DNA of 64,000 nucleotides from Sander lucioperca (Eukaryota > Chordata > Actinopteri > Perciformes > Percidae). Each line of letters begins with the position of its first letter. Positions within the stretch are counted from its first letter, which is position 1. The position numbers were made by a program, and so were the translations under genes. This document shows, in pieces, positions 46,321 through 58,277 of this stretch. The notes beneath the pieces were generated by a model, which saw only the letters and a list, made by a program, of their open reading frames with translations, made no database searches and was not told the DNA's origin. The DNA lies in NCBI RefSeq assembly GCF_008315115.2, contig NC_050190.1:6601507-6665506 (forward strand), given 5' to 3'.

Positions 46321-48170
46321 GGTGGCCACCTGTTTGCCACCTAAAACGGAAAGAAAAAGAGTTGGGCTTTACATGATGGGATGCTTTTAAATGTTTACAG
46401 CAGACAGCAGCTTACTGAAGCCAAACAATTGGCTAGAAGTGAGTCCTGGGTTGACTGGCAGCAGTGATAAAGTGACCTAAAGAGCCTTCTTTGTTTTTTT
46501 CCCGGTGCACAAAGAAGAGGGAAATGTGGTCAAGGCGATTCCTGAATCACAACAAAGCAAACAAGTTACATGTGTAAAACCACCCTGAGATTTATGATGT
46601 CTATGTCCCATTAAAGTTTCTGTCTCGAAGATCTCTGTTTTGTTCTCTTTGGCGGCACTTTTGGCGATAAGCGGTAATTGTTTTTTTTTTTTATTTTACT
46701 TTCCAGAGATCCAAACTTAGTCGCCTGTGTGACATCAGTCAGTTGGCTGCGAGTCTGTTGCATTAGCTCCGCCCACCCTCTCTAACCACTACTGGGTGAT
46801 AGAAAACGGGTCGCTAACTGTACGCTGCTTCTGATTTTTTTTAGAAATATTATACTGCAAATGCAAGGACTTCTATTTGTGGGCCATACGCCCATGTACC
46901 ATTGTATTTTCTCCTTCGGCGAAATATAGTGACTTCAAAGAAATGTATTAAAATTAAAATCTTTGAGATTATTACTTTAATGTAGCCATTTCTGCCCATT
47001 TATGGCAGTAGTTTTCTTGTTACTGTATTTGCTTCTGCAAAACCAATGTCAAGTTTTAAAGACAGATGGAAATTTTAACAACTATGATCTAGTGTTTAAT
47101 TATACTTTAAACATTCTCTAGTCTATAAATTGTTAAGTTAATAAATACATGACTTTAAGAACCTTGCAGTTTCCTGCATTAAATATGTCTGAAGATCTGA
47201 AAATCTACAGCTTTGAGAAATAACAGACAGGGTATATTCAGTTTCACACCATATGTTGCCTCAATACTGTGAGCCAACAGAAGGTACCCAGTAAATAAGA
47301 TCTTTCATACTGCTAGAATACAGTTGACTGCTAAAAAAAACTTGGCAGACTCAGAATTACATCTACAAAATAAGTGAAACTTGACACATTCTCAAAGCAC
47401 ACTAAACACGTTTCACAAGATTATAGAGACACACAACCCCCTCAGTCTGGCTCTCTCTGTCAGTTAATATTGAGTGATTAGGATATGAATTAGTTTGGGC
47501 ACAGTAAGCAATCTGGCATTTTGAAGAGGCTTTATTGCTCAGGCCGCACTGGGCAGTGTTTTGGCTGTTTTATGTCATTACTGACACAGTCCTCCCACTC
47601 CCGGCAACACATTGTGTTTATGTGCACTAGTGTTTCCTACAGACACTTATCTTGGCAGTGCGGAACAGCCTCTGAAACAATATTTGGACCTAATGATAAA
47701 TGGCGGTTCTAGGAATTTTTGACTAGGGTGGCCCAGGGAAGACATAGTTTGGACAAAACACTGGATTCTAAAAGCTGAAGATCTATGATGTTAATGTTTT
47801 CAAAAGAGTTTAACATTAATATCTAGACGATTGTGAAAAAGTGTTTTCCCTTCATTACACCATTGCACGCGGGCTCAAGAGGCTAATGTTTCTATGATGT
47901 CATTATTAGCATGCAAACGACTTTCATTTGAGCAGCAGAGCTGACAAGATCAAAACTGATTAGAGGCTTACAAGTTGCACTTACCATTTTTAAACTGCAC
48001 TGTAACTTCCACTGATACATTGTGTTGTCCAGGGTTGCGCTGCTTGCGTGTGTGTGTGTGTGTGTTGTTGTTGTGGAGTTTTGTTTAATGTATGTTCCGT
48101 GGCTCTGCTGATAGCAAAACAACTCTCCCCTTAAAAGCAAAATGGGACAGTTCGTTGACCAGACACGTGT
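46321..48170. other. No gene recognised
   Basis: Non-coding with a T-run at 46680-46693 and a short (GT)n followed by (GTT)n at 48048-48073. A dispersed-repeat-like stretch may lie around 46620-46830 ('cacttttggcgataagcggt'). Confidence 0.45.
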
Positions 48171-48707
48171 CTGTCGGTACCCGATCTGTGCTGCCTGCAT
48201 GATCCGTCATGCGCATGTGCAAGATGTTCGCGCATCTTCCTGTTTTACGAGGATTTAAGGCACTGCTCGATCTGTTCCACGCTTCCGGTCGTAGTTGTAG
48301 CGGTCTGCCGTTAGCCTCGTTAGTTAATTCGGCTAACCGCTAGTTGACAGCTTGATTCAGTCTAAAATAACGTTAACTCAAACTAAACACTGGGAAAAGC
48401 AGGCTACAGCTAAATTAAGACTTTACAGTAATAACAATAAAGACAAGCATTGATTGATTGTATTTTAAATGAGCCCAAGTAAAGTAGAACTGATGTAACA
48501 GCTGTTATATATTTTAATGGTTATTTTCAGGTTTTATTTTGAGGGTCTTTTAAAGTTATTACATGCTGTCTCAAATAGCAGTTAGCCAAATTAGCTGTTA
48601 GCTAAACTAACGTTAGCTTCACGACCGGAAGCATGGAACAGATCTTGTAGTGTGCATTAGTGATGGCCAAATGAAGCCTCGTGAACCATTTTCTTTATTT
48701 TCTGAGC

Positions 48708-48720
48708 CCACTAGATGGCG
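48708..48720 (+). promoter_or_regulatory. CTCF-like motif in MITE left arm
   Basis: CCACTAGATGGCG, followed by CT, agrees with the CTCF core CCASYAGRKGGCR at all 13 positions. Binding is not shown by sequence alone. Confidence 0.5.
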
Positions 48721-48791
48721 CTCTTGGTTTTAAGAAAAAGGCCTAAAGTATTGCAATGCAGTGTATTCTCAACCCTTTGTTGAACAGAGAG

Positions 48792-48804
48792 CGCCATCTG
48801 GTGG
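48792..48804 (-). promoter_or_regulatory. CTCF-like motif in MITE right arm
   Basis: The minus strand reads CCACCAGATGGCG, matching the same core fully. With 48708-48720 it forms a convergent pair separated by about 70 bp. Confidence 0.5.
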
Positions 48805-48925
48805 GTTCAGAAAATAAAGACAATGCTTCATGAAGCTTCATTTGGCCATCACTAGTGTGCATGCGCGAACATCTTGCGCATGTGCATGACGGATCGTGCA
48901 GGCAGCACAGATCGGGTACCGACAG

Positions 48926-50191
48926 TGTCTCGGTAGAAACAAACTTGCTAGCCAAACACCCGCCCAACAGTGAGGTGGAAGCCAGTGACGTGGCAGAAAT
49001 TTTTGGGTGGCATCTAGAGTGGCTGTTTAAACAGACAAACAGACAAAAGTACGTCTACGTAATGATCAAAGTTGTACCTTAATCCCCTTCAGAAATATGG
49101 TACAAACATGCATCTTTGTTATCTTAGATAGTTTACTCATGTTTTGGATGCCATACACGAAAGCTGGTTCAGAGATGAATCTTTTGTTGAAATGTCAAAT
49201 TTAAATTAGTCATTTAATGACACTGATGAAGCCTCCCTGATTAATCTACACAGACGGCTTGATTACTTCTTAGAAGCTGTCATTAATTTCTACATTCAGA
49301 CAATTGAATTTTCATCCCCTCAAACAGGCAATGCAAGGGCACTTTGCAAAAAGATAATGGCTGATGATTTATGAATTTAGTGAATGGCTCTAAATCAATG
49401 AAATAATCAGCTGGAGTGATGCACCTTATGTGAGCTTTCTGAATAAAACCAGTGAGCTTCTGTTCAATCAGGATATTGCTGCAGTGACTCAAATGTATAT
49501 TTTCACTTACAATAGATAAGAAAATCTGAAAGCAGACTTTTCACATTTATTTTAGTTGCCAGTCTGTAGATTGATGTTTGAATTCTTTCATTAAAATTTC
49601 ATGTCCTTTGCACAGAATGCAAGGTAAATGTTGACATTACGCCGTACGAAAGGAAGAAGCATGCTCTTCCTCTGACTGACAGGCCAGAATTGATTTTTTA
49701 AAAATGAGGTAGTGACACAGTGATAGTGAAATACAATCAGGGGCCATTTTAGCCAAGACCTGGCCAGAAACCCTATGCACTCACACACACATACACACAG
49801 GCGATCATGCTTTTCTTCTTTGATGGTCTTTACCAGCTTGGCTTTCCCCACCAGGCGTGAAGGTCAATGGCCTTTTCTCCTCATAAAAGTACTGACCATG
49901 TTGTAAGTTGTCTGTCTCGCTGGTTGATTGGCACAAGAGATCCTCAGCAGGGGACTTTTGAAAGACAGAAAAGTTGCAATAAATATAGCACTGACATGAA
50001 ATGTTTGAACTGATTCAGAGCAGTAAAGACTGTGATGGGTCACATAGTCTACCAGGTTAATAGATTCACATTTGACGAGTCTGTGTGGGTGTCTTAATGT
50101 GATGTGGTTTTTTTTTGTATGTGTTACATGTTTTATGTGTTTTTATATGTGTTGTGCTATGGGACATGAAAAGAAGATGTGTGGAAATGAT
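48926..50191. other. No gene recognised
   Basis: Non-coding; no repeat recognised beyond short CA runs. Confidence 0.5.
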
Positions 50192-50219
50192 TATCTATCT
50201 ATCTATCTATCTATCTATA

Positions 50220-50281
<62 letters not shown>

Positions 50282-50289
50282 TCTATCTA
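50192..50289 (+). repeat. Compound (TATC)n-(GTCT)n-(ATCT)n microsatellite
   Basis: A block of CTAT units (50192-50219), eleven GTCT units (50221-50264) and a second block of ATCT units to 50289. The Ser/Val/Cys and Tyr-Leu-Ser-Ile repeats in the overlapping frame are artefacts. Confidence 0.97.
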
Positions 50290-53200
50290 ATTAACCATCA
50301 GTTATCAGTGCTTTATGCTAGGTTTTAACAGCTGTGGTTAGGGTTAGGGTTCCAGATTACAAAGTGTAATCTATGTCATTATCTTTATAGTGTATAATGT
50401 TGGCTGTTGAAAATGTGAAAATAACTTACTAAAGCCACTTTTACACATGCGCTGCAAACCTGAAATTATCTAGACATTACCCGGCGGAGCTGTACGTGAA
50501 AAGGGATCGGACATCACACAGTGTTTACCATGCCAGCTCACTAGTACAAAGTCTGTGAAATCTTGAAATGATCCTGACACTCGAAAGTGTGAGAATTCAC
50601 AACAAGCAAGTGGGCGTGTTGATGACATTTCTATTGGCTCATGCAAAACCGGAAGAAAAGAAACATCAAAGGGTGAAGAAGAAGGGTCATTTACACAAAG
50701 ACAGCAATGAAAATGTCTCTGGAGAGACCACAACATTCAGGAATTTCTGTCGGTAAGGGAGAACACGCAAGCTAGTATCAAAGTTACTGACAGGAGCTAG
50801 CAACACTAACGTTTGCAGCTAACACAACTTTGAAAACACACTGCTCTCTCACTCCTCCCGGTTAACAAGGATATACCCTTTTTCTGGGCCAATCCTGATT
50901 CAGTACCTGACGTAAAAATGTATAAAATATATGTTATTTTTTCAATGTTGTTACTCAAAACTAATGCACTATAAATTAATATACCATATAATCTGATCTG
51001 AACTCACTCATATGTAATCAGCTTTGAATTGCAGTGTGTCTCATCTTTACAAATGTATTTGTATCAGTTTTGCATTCCATATGTCTCGGTACATAAGGAC
51101 TGGTCTGAAAGGGATTGATACACACACCGTCTTAAAGTAAGGTCACATCTGTTATGTTTTCAATCTAGTTCAAAATATACTTTCATTTCCAGTTTGCAAC
51201 TTCAGTATAAATAAATTATGTGAGAAAGTTTTGACTTTAGAACGGGTGTTTTAGGAAGTAATTCACTTTTATTCTTGAAGGGCATGTGATAGATTTCAGG
51301 ATCAAAGGTTCAAACAATGATTAAAGCCTTTAAACAGGCATAATGTTAATTCAAAGGGCATGCAGTGGCTGTGTACTAAGTGAGGCCTGCCCTCTACATA
51401 GGAATTGGCCCTGTTTTAGCTCACATAGCTTTCCTCAGCCAAGGAAGGTCGGCATTACTATAACACAAGCTCAACCACCTGGTAGCACTGACCTGAAGGA
51501 AGCTGATTAATCTGGTTCATCTGCAGAGGTCATTGAAACTGTGCGTAATGAGACGATAATTGGAGAGAGGCTGCATGGTTCTCTCGGGCTAATCCTAAAC
51601 TATTGGGGAGAATATTGAAAATAAATCCCTATTACAACCAGGGGCGACTATGGCTCTTGGCAAGAATCTGTTTAAAATGCAGTTGGTATGTAGCCTACTG
51701 AAAAGCTGAGGACTCTAATGAATGTTAATCCTTTGAAAAAAAAATGTGACTCTATTTCCGTTCCATCATTCATCTCTTTCTCTCTCCCACTCTATCCCCA
51801 TAGTGGATTGATCCAAGGATTACTGATGGTAGGGAAGCCTCTTCAGTTACCTGGAGCACAATATGTGCTGTACGTTACTTCATGCAGCCGACTGTGAAAA
51901 GCAGCTTCAAAATGTTGCTGAGTTGTCTGCTGCATTTTACTGAAATGGGATCTAAGGACATTTGGAAGAGTGAGTTCATGAAAAAAACTGTACGTACTGC
52001 ATATGCTATACACGTAATGGCAAGTAAATCATTGTTTAGTCTGTCATTTGTAGACACTGCATGTCTTCTATGGGAAATAGGTGACTGTGTGTTAATAAAT
52101 TAGTAAAGTAAAACAAAAAAACGAGGATGCACGAGGTGCTTTTTAACTAAAACTATGTATTGTAATTGGTGGTTCTCTGGCTGACCATGAATGCAAATGT
52201 CCCCGTACTTCAAGTGACATTAGTACAAACTGCAATATTTTCATATATATGCAGTTATTCAACTTATATCCAGGTAACTTTGGGAAAGACAGTATTTGCT
52301 GTCCAAAATAATTCGTAATAAAGAGGATTAACACTTAAATTCAAGCATTGCTTCTTTCCTCTTTATTGAAGCAGTACTGTATGCACTCTTTTGCTGCAAT
52401 ATACCAACACTGTCTCCTACAAATGTACGTTTATATAATACTAATTTGTATTGGCTGCAAGTCACTGTGGACTTTCCTCAAGCAAGTGCTGTGAGTGCCT
52501 AAACCGAAGCATAAAAATGTTTATCGATGCTTAAGTTGCTATGAACAGATATTGTATTGCAAGAGCAGATATTGAAGGGAAAAATATGATTTCTCATTTC
52601 CTCATGTTGATTTTTTTTTTAAGTAACCCAAGAGGATTATGCCAAAAAACATTTGCACTTGTAAGTAGTAGTATAATTTCTAGGAGACACGTCTGAATGT
52701 CCAGTATGTAGTAGTAGGTCAGGGGTTATCAGCTGGTATTGCTAGCATTAAAGCATTGTTACTGTATGATGGAAATGTATCAGTTTGTGTTCGGGTCTGA
52801 TGACGAGCTGGTGATTAAAATGTCAACCGTTTGAAGCATGGGTTTTGCCTTTTCTTGCTGCTATTCATCTGCTGCCTTCCTTTCAGGGACAAAAAACATC
52901 TTGAGGGACTTGAAAAAGTTGCTGGCAGAACAAATTACGTCTCTCACACTGTTGTGACATCTGAGAATGAAAACAGACAGAGACAAATCTTCAAAGTCAA
53001 ACAGCTGACCTCTCTTTTCCCTCTGTACTTCCAGTCAGCTAGAACCAGCTGAATTGTAATGCCTGTTGTATATTGGCCATACAGAAGTGTACATGCCTCT
53101 GAGGATGTTGCAGATATGAAGCAGCCTGATTTCTGCCAGTTTTCATGTTATCCAACATGCATTGTTGAAAAGCACTGAGGTGAATAGATGGAGGTAATAG

Positions 53201-54693
53201 ATGCAGCCATTCAACCATAAACAGCCCATGAGCTGCTCTGCGGCCTGCCCTCCTGTCAAAAATCTAAAACCTCAATTTGTTCTCAAGATTTGCTCTCATG
53301 CTTTCACAATTTATTGTATCAATAACCTCTTATTTCAAAGACAAAATATAGGTCAGAGCTATAATAACTTCTAATAATTGTGTCTGTGCAACATTGTTTT
53401 TGATTTCTTCTCTGAAAATAGGACAACTAAAACTAATAGAGGAGGAAGTACAAAAGAAATATGAGGAATTAAAGACAGATTAGGTTCATCATTACATAAA
53501 AGCCTGTCCATAGAAATAAAAATGCTTTGACAGTGACATTAAGCCTCCTGCCAATAGAAATGTATAGCGTTAATCCTTTTTGTTCAGCCATATGGAGAAC
53601 AATGCGACATGGTAAAGCATCTGTTGGAGTTTCATCAAGCAACACTGCACTATGTCTGTGTACTCTTCTCCTTATGCCTATTACCTTGTTTTATTTACAT
53701 ATTTGTCATTTCCTGTAGTACTCATTTCCGACATGTTTCCTGGACATATTTCTTAAATAGTAGCAGATGTCACGCCTCTGGTACAGCCATCCATTTTGCT
53801 CTCCGGAGCAGGAATTGGACATTGAATCCATCTCTGTCAGTGCAGAGACAGCAAAACTGGAGCCCCATCCTCCAGCCTAAAATTGCTGAACAACAAGTGG
53901 AAACACGAGCAGCTTTGTTCTCGTTCCCCCTCTCCTGTTTTATTTACCGAAGGAAAGTAGAGACAGTAATACGTATCAATTTGAATAATGCATAGCCATG
54001 CCTACATCTTTTAGTGGTAATCAATTATTCAATGTTGTTTTGCAACCACTCAGCATGTTCCATAATAGTACTAAATACCGTCATAGAAAAACTCCTACAA
54101 CCCCGAAATATTACTTTATCTGGGTTTCATGCATAAGCAATGAAAAACAATACTGCAAACGCAGGAGGAGATGATGTGAAGGTAACAGTTCTTTTCTTCT
54201 CTCGTTGCTATCTGCATAGAGGTTACAGAGGTTGGTACTTTTAATGTCTGCCTCAGTGCAGAGCTGTGTGTGTGTGTGTGTGTGTGTATTTGTAGTCGGA
54301 TTAAGTTTTGGTTTGTGCAGTTACACTAAATTGTTAACTAAAAATAAATCCAAGGCATGCGCAGTAAGCAAAGAAAAATCACTGCATACATTCTCTCCCA
54401 ACAGTGTCAATGTTAACCTTACAGGTGTTGTTGCCTCCATATATATATATATATATCCAGAACCATCCTGTATGCATTAGAGTACATTTAGAGCTGGTTA
54501 GCTTTCTGTTAGCATAATTAATGAAGGAAATACAAAAGGAAATGAGTTAACATGAATAAATATCATATTGTTCTCACAATAAAGTACTTACTGAAAGGAG
54601 ATGAACACTTCTATGCTTCTACTGTCATTTTGAAGAACCCTAGCATAAAAGTCCATTAGCTAAAAACATTAGCTAAACAGTCGGCGTTTTTGC
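50290..54693. other. No gene recognised
   Basis: Mostly unique sequence. 50433-50830 ('ctgaaattatctagacatta', 'gtgtgagaattcacaac') reads like a dispersed element, without clear ends. Two short TTAGGG copies occur at 50338-50350. Frames at 51882, 52831, 53609 and 54232 have no recognisable domains. A (GT)n run at 54265-54288 and a (TA)n run at 54439-54455 are present. Confidence 0.45.
54265..54288 (+). repeat. Short (TG)n microsatellite
   Basis: A run of about 24 bp of TG. Confidence 0.9.
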
Positions 54694-54832
54694 TAGCGAT
54701 GTCCAAATGAAGCTTCGAGAGAGAAAGAAAAATTCTGAATTTTCTGAGCCCAATAGATGGCGCTCTCTGTTCAACAAAGCTCACTGAATTGCCATTTCTT
54801 GAACCTTTTTCTTTAAACCAAGAGCACCAATG
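54694..54832 (+). mobile_element. Diverged copy of the CTCF-motif hAT MITE
   Basis: 'tagcgatgtccaaatgaagc' matches the TAGTGATGGCCAAATGAAGC start of the MITE at 48658 with a few changes, followed by 'ttctgagcccaatagatggc' and 'gctctctgttcaacaaag' and, near the right end, 'ccaagagcacc'. The right TIR is lost. The CTCF-like core here is CCAATAGATGGCG (54750-54762), with one mismatch. Confidence 0.75.
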
Positions 54833-54896
54833 TTAAAACAAAAAATTGTTTTTTTATTTAGCTCTACATAAAGATATGTGAAGGCTCCCCTCAATA

Positions 54897-55260
54897 CAAT
54901 TCAATTATATTTAAAGTGTCAAATCATAACAGAAGTTATCTCAGGACACTTTCCATATAGAGTAGGCCAAGACCTGTGGGGGTCCGGGGACTCCCAGGGG
55001 TCCTTGAGGGAGTTCCAGGGGGTCCCCAGCTAAAAAGGCAATTCATTTTTTTCACTATAATAAAAACTAAAAATACTGTAACACAGTGACAGAATGTATG
55101 ATTATTTTGGTTTCATACACTTTCTGTACCGTTTGTGATTTTCTATGGGACGAAATAACATACGGGTCTGTGGTCAAACTTGTGTCAGTTTAGCGGTCCT
55201 TGACATGAAAAAGTTTGTGAACCACTGGTCTAGACCACACTCTACCTCAATACCAGAATT
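54897..55260. repeat. Dispersed repeat interrupted by a hAT element
   Basis: 'attcaattatatttaaagtg' and 'gttatctcaggacactttcc' up to 'agagtag', resuming at 55228 with 'gtctagaccacactct', reads as one common fish repeat broken by the insert at 54974-55227. Class undetermined. Confidence 0.5.
54974..55227 (-). mobile_element. Non-autonomous hAT element, 254 bp
   Basis: The right end, reverse complemented, is CAGTGGTTCACAAACTTTTT, a classic hAT terminus. The left end CTGTGGGGGTCC is a degraded partner. Flanks GCCAAGAC (54966-54973) and GTCTAGAC (55228-55235) agree at six of eight positions. G-rich 'gggggtccggggactcccag' words lie inside the left end. Confidence 0.65.
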
Positions 55261-55428
55261 GTAACTCTACTCTATTTGCTGTTTGTGATTGTGATGGTGG
55301 ACACTTCTGGAAACTCCATTTTAAACCCAGGTCGTGTTTTGCGCAAAGCTCACGTAAAAGTTTAATAAACTGTTTATAAATGTAAAATATAAAAGTACAC
55401 ATGAATTCTACCATTACTTACTATATCT

Positions 55429-55483
55429 ATGCAACATAATGAACAGTGGATGGGGGTCATCTTTGTGCTGGTGTGCCTGGCAG
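55429..55483 (+). other. Candidate first coding exon (signal-peptide-like)
   Basis: An ATG at 55429 (or in-frame at 55450) opens a frame ending WMGVIFVLVCLA plus one base of a Gly codon, then GTGAGT, a near-consensus splice donor, in phase 1. A short hydrophobic leader ending in a small residue at a phase-1 donor is the common first exon of secreted and Ig-superfamily proteins. I see no promoter and no following exon, and short leaders of this sort arise by chance. Treat as a hypothesis. Confidence 0.2.
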
Positions 55484-56584
55484 GTGAGTCACACTAATGG
55501 TAAAATTCAAATGGTTTTGATGAATATGAAAAGAATCAATGCGGTAAAGATTGGTGGAAACTTCCACAGAAACAGTGCGCTCTGCAGCGGTTGGTAGCCA
55601 AGCAGGACGCAGCATTACAAAGCCCAACATCAAGCCAGTTTCTTTGTTGTTTCTACCAAGTCATTTGAAGAATTTGTGGTGAGCAGCCTCGGTTATAGCA
55701 GCACTTTGTCTCTGTCTTTCTGAGGAAAGAGCCATCTGTATGTGACCTTGCTATGTCAGCACTCTGTACCTTTTGGCCCCCTGAAGATATGTGAACTGTA
55801 CATAGTAAACCATATCGCATCATAAGCCAGCAGCACATCAGGGTAAAGTAAATCATTGCTCCCCTTGCTCCTCAACACAAAGTCAAGGCCAAAGGTCATG
55901 GCTATCTGCATTTAAAAAGGTGATTGAATCAAATATTCATGACTGTCTTGCAGGCAGCTTAAGCCTTACGTGTTTGTTTGTTTATTTATTTAAGACTGCA
56001 TTGTGAATGTAGAGCAAGACGTGCATACAGATCATAAGCGAATCCACGCAGAGACATTTGCAATGTTAATGCGGCTATCCAGCTCCTCCACTTTTCTCCC
56101 CCCGTCTCCCAGAGGAATAAAACGATTGAATTTGTGTTGACTTAAGATTCGTTTCAAGTTCATCCAACGAGAATAAAGAAATAACTACAGATGTGAACCG
56201 CTTACAAAGTAGAAGAAATATTATAGTCTCTACTCTTTTCTTTGTTTGAGGAGCCATGTGTTCCAGCTCCCTGTTGTGTTTCTGGAATGACTTCAAAGAT
56301 TGCTTCTTACGCAAATATTCACTGCCTGAATGTACCTCCAAAATGAATATTCATAGACCATGTGCTAAAATATGTTGTCCAACAGTTTGAAACAGGACAG
56401 CTTCTTTTACATCGCAAATGACTCAGCAACAGCAATTGATAAATAATGCAACTCATCATCTCTACAAAGCTAACTAGCATTACGAACATGCAGCCTGTGT
56501 TTTTCTGTGTGGAAGTTTGCAGCAACATCAGCTTCCCCTGGAGCCAACGAGTCACACTAATGGCCGGATGCTCAGGATAACAAC

Positions 56585-56628
56585 ATGTCCACCCTATTCA
56601 TCCTCCTCCACCTCCTTGGGAAGTGCAG
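56585..56628 (+). other. Candidate first coding exon (signal-peptide-like)
   Basis: ATG in a good context (A at -3) encodes MSTLFILLHLLGKC and then AG|GTGAGA, a strong donor, in phase 2. The leader is hydrophobic. There is no identified downstream exon, and its phase differs from the candidate at 55429, so the two would not be simple alternatives for the same exon 2 in one frame. Confidence 0.2.
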
Positions 56629-58261
56629 GTGAGAGGAGTTGAGTGATCCTTCAGGGCACCATCAGTGTCCATTTTGCACTCTCACCTACTTGTGAACCCT
56701 CCAATCAAGTAACTCCTGACTTAAAGTACCACATCCTGTTAAAGATTACAATCTCAGAGCTGTTTCAGAGGAACCTGTGAGAGGATCATATGGAAATTGT
56801 ATACAGAACAATCACATGTTTTTTAAGATAGAATTTACCTTCCACTCCCAACATTCCTGCAATTAAATTCCATGCCTTCTCTTTTCTGGCGTTGTCCTGA
56901 TAAAAGGGATCTGTGATGTCTATTATGTTTTTCCACCTCTAAGATAAATCTCTCGTCATCCACGGTGTTGTAGAGGATATATATTTTTTTTTTTTGGTAA
57001 ATTGACTGGATGCTCTCCTGTCTCACTTCCTGCCCGGCTGGCAGGTTAGTTTGTTTTGTTTTCCCCTAACCAGTTACTATAGAGTGATGTGTCTGTCCAG
57101 TAATTTTCATTTGACATGGAAGCATTTTTCACAATGATCAGAGAAATATGCCAATTTAAGTTATTCTATCAAAAAACAAAAAAGGAACACTTTTGTCAAG
57201 GCATTTAATATTCCTAATCTTGTTCTATAAGCACTTTTTTATATGCTAGTTTTTATTATTTCATTTAAAATCGTGTCACTATAGTACAAGATCCAATAAC
57301 TACCTGACAGAAACTCCATGTACTCACCTTGGCAGAACTGGTTTCAGGTATTACCCATCTTTCAGATGGAATAAACTGCAAACTTCCCTCAAGCTAAAGT
57401 CATCTACACTTATTATCACCATATTTTGTGCCTTTTTTTCTGTCACTATTTCTCGGATGTAGTAGCTAGCTAGTTATATAGGAAGGTGATGGCTCCAATC
57501 TTGATCCTGCCTATAAACCTCTACTTGGTCCATGTATTTCTCCAACTGGCGGAAGCAGTCATCAGTAAACACCAGACCTACATGAATTGCTGAACAAATC
57601 AGAGATGCATGCAGTGATTCACAAGTCTTGAACCAGGCTAACAGTTGGCTAACTAACTAGCTAACATTTACAGTAGACATTAAGAAAGTACTTCCGGCAG
57701 AAACATACAAAATAAAATCATGTCTTTAAAATAAAACACGGATTCACGTTCTGGTTTAAGAAACCATGCTAGTTAGTTTGGCAATGTAGCTGTAGGCTAC
57801 AAACAATGATTATTATTGTTCCATTACCTTACTATGAAGTATGGATTTTTAAGAACACACAAGTTTTAAGTCAACAGGATTAAGAACAATGTCAAGGTCA
57901 GACATTTTTTTAAGTCCAACCCCAGCCAAAATAAAGTGTATCTTTCCTCGTGAGTTCAGCAATGCATTAAAGTGCTTTTGAACCTAACAGATAAATTCCT
58001 TCTGCCATATCGCCCATGGTGACCTCTGCAGTGCTTAGAGCACTTAACGTTCCCCTGTGACATTTAGTTTTCCTTAGGTCAAATCTTCCTAATGGCTCTG
58101 AAACTAGTTTACATGTCAGCAGGAGCAGTTCCTTGTTGCATGCATTTAGATAGTGCGGGGCAGTGGCCTGTTCAGTAAAGCGATGGAGAAGCTAGTCTAC
58201 CCGCTTTTCACAGATTTCCCCTCGATCGCATTAACAGCATCACACCTCCAGCACTGATGTC

Positions 58262-58277
58262 ATAACAGGGGGCACTA
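58262..58277 (+). promoter_or_regulatory. Partial CTCF-like motif
   Basis: CAGGGGGCACTA (58266-58277) fits the right 12 positions of the CTCF consensus; the left CCA is replaced by ATA. Confidence 0.3.

Larger units (their letters stand above)
48658..48854. mobile_element. hAT MITE, 197 bp, with two CTCF-like motifs
   Basis: It starts TAGTGATGGCCAAATGAAGC and ends with its near-perfect inverse; the arms remain similar for about 70 bp. A perfect 8-bp duplication GTGTGCAT flanks it (48650-48657 and 48855-48862). It lies in the right arm of the larger TIR element. Both arms carry a CCAC(T/C)AGATGGCG core (48708-48720 on +, 48792-48804 on -). A diverged relative lies at 54694-54832. Confidence 0.93.
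48171..48925. mobile_element. TIR element with 65-bp ends, interrupted by a MITE
   Basis: 48171-48235 and 48861-48925 are inverted copies matching at 62 of 65 positions. A second, inner inverted pair (48269-48292 and 48621-48644, one mismatch) continues the symmetry. The outer end starts CTGTCGGTACCCGATCTGTG. Removing the 197-bp MITE and one 8-bp duplication leaves an element of about 550 bp. No target duplication of its own is clear, and no coding sequence is present. Confidence 0.8.

Noticed and set aside
52831..53052. Signal-peptide-like frame overlapping a strong polypyrimidine-AG
   Set aside because: The pyrimidine tract at 52843-52886 explains the hydrophobic leader, and no matching splice donor follows, so neither an exon nor a secreted peptide is supported.
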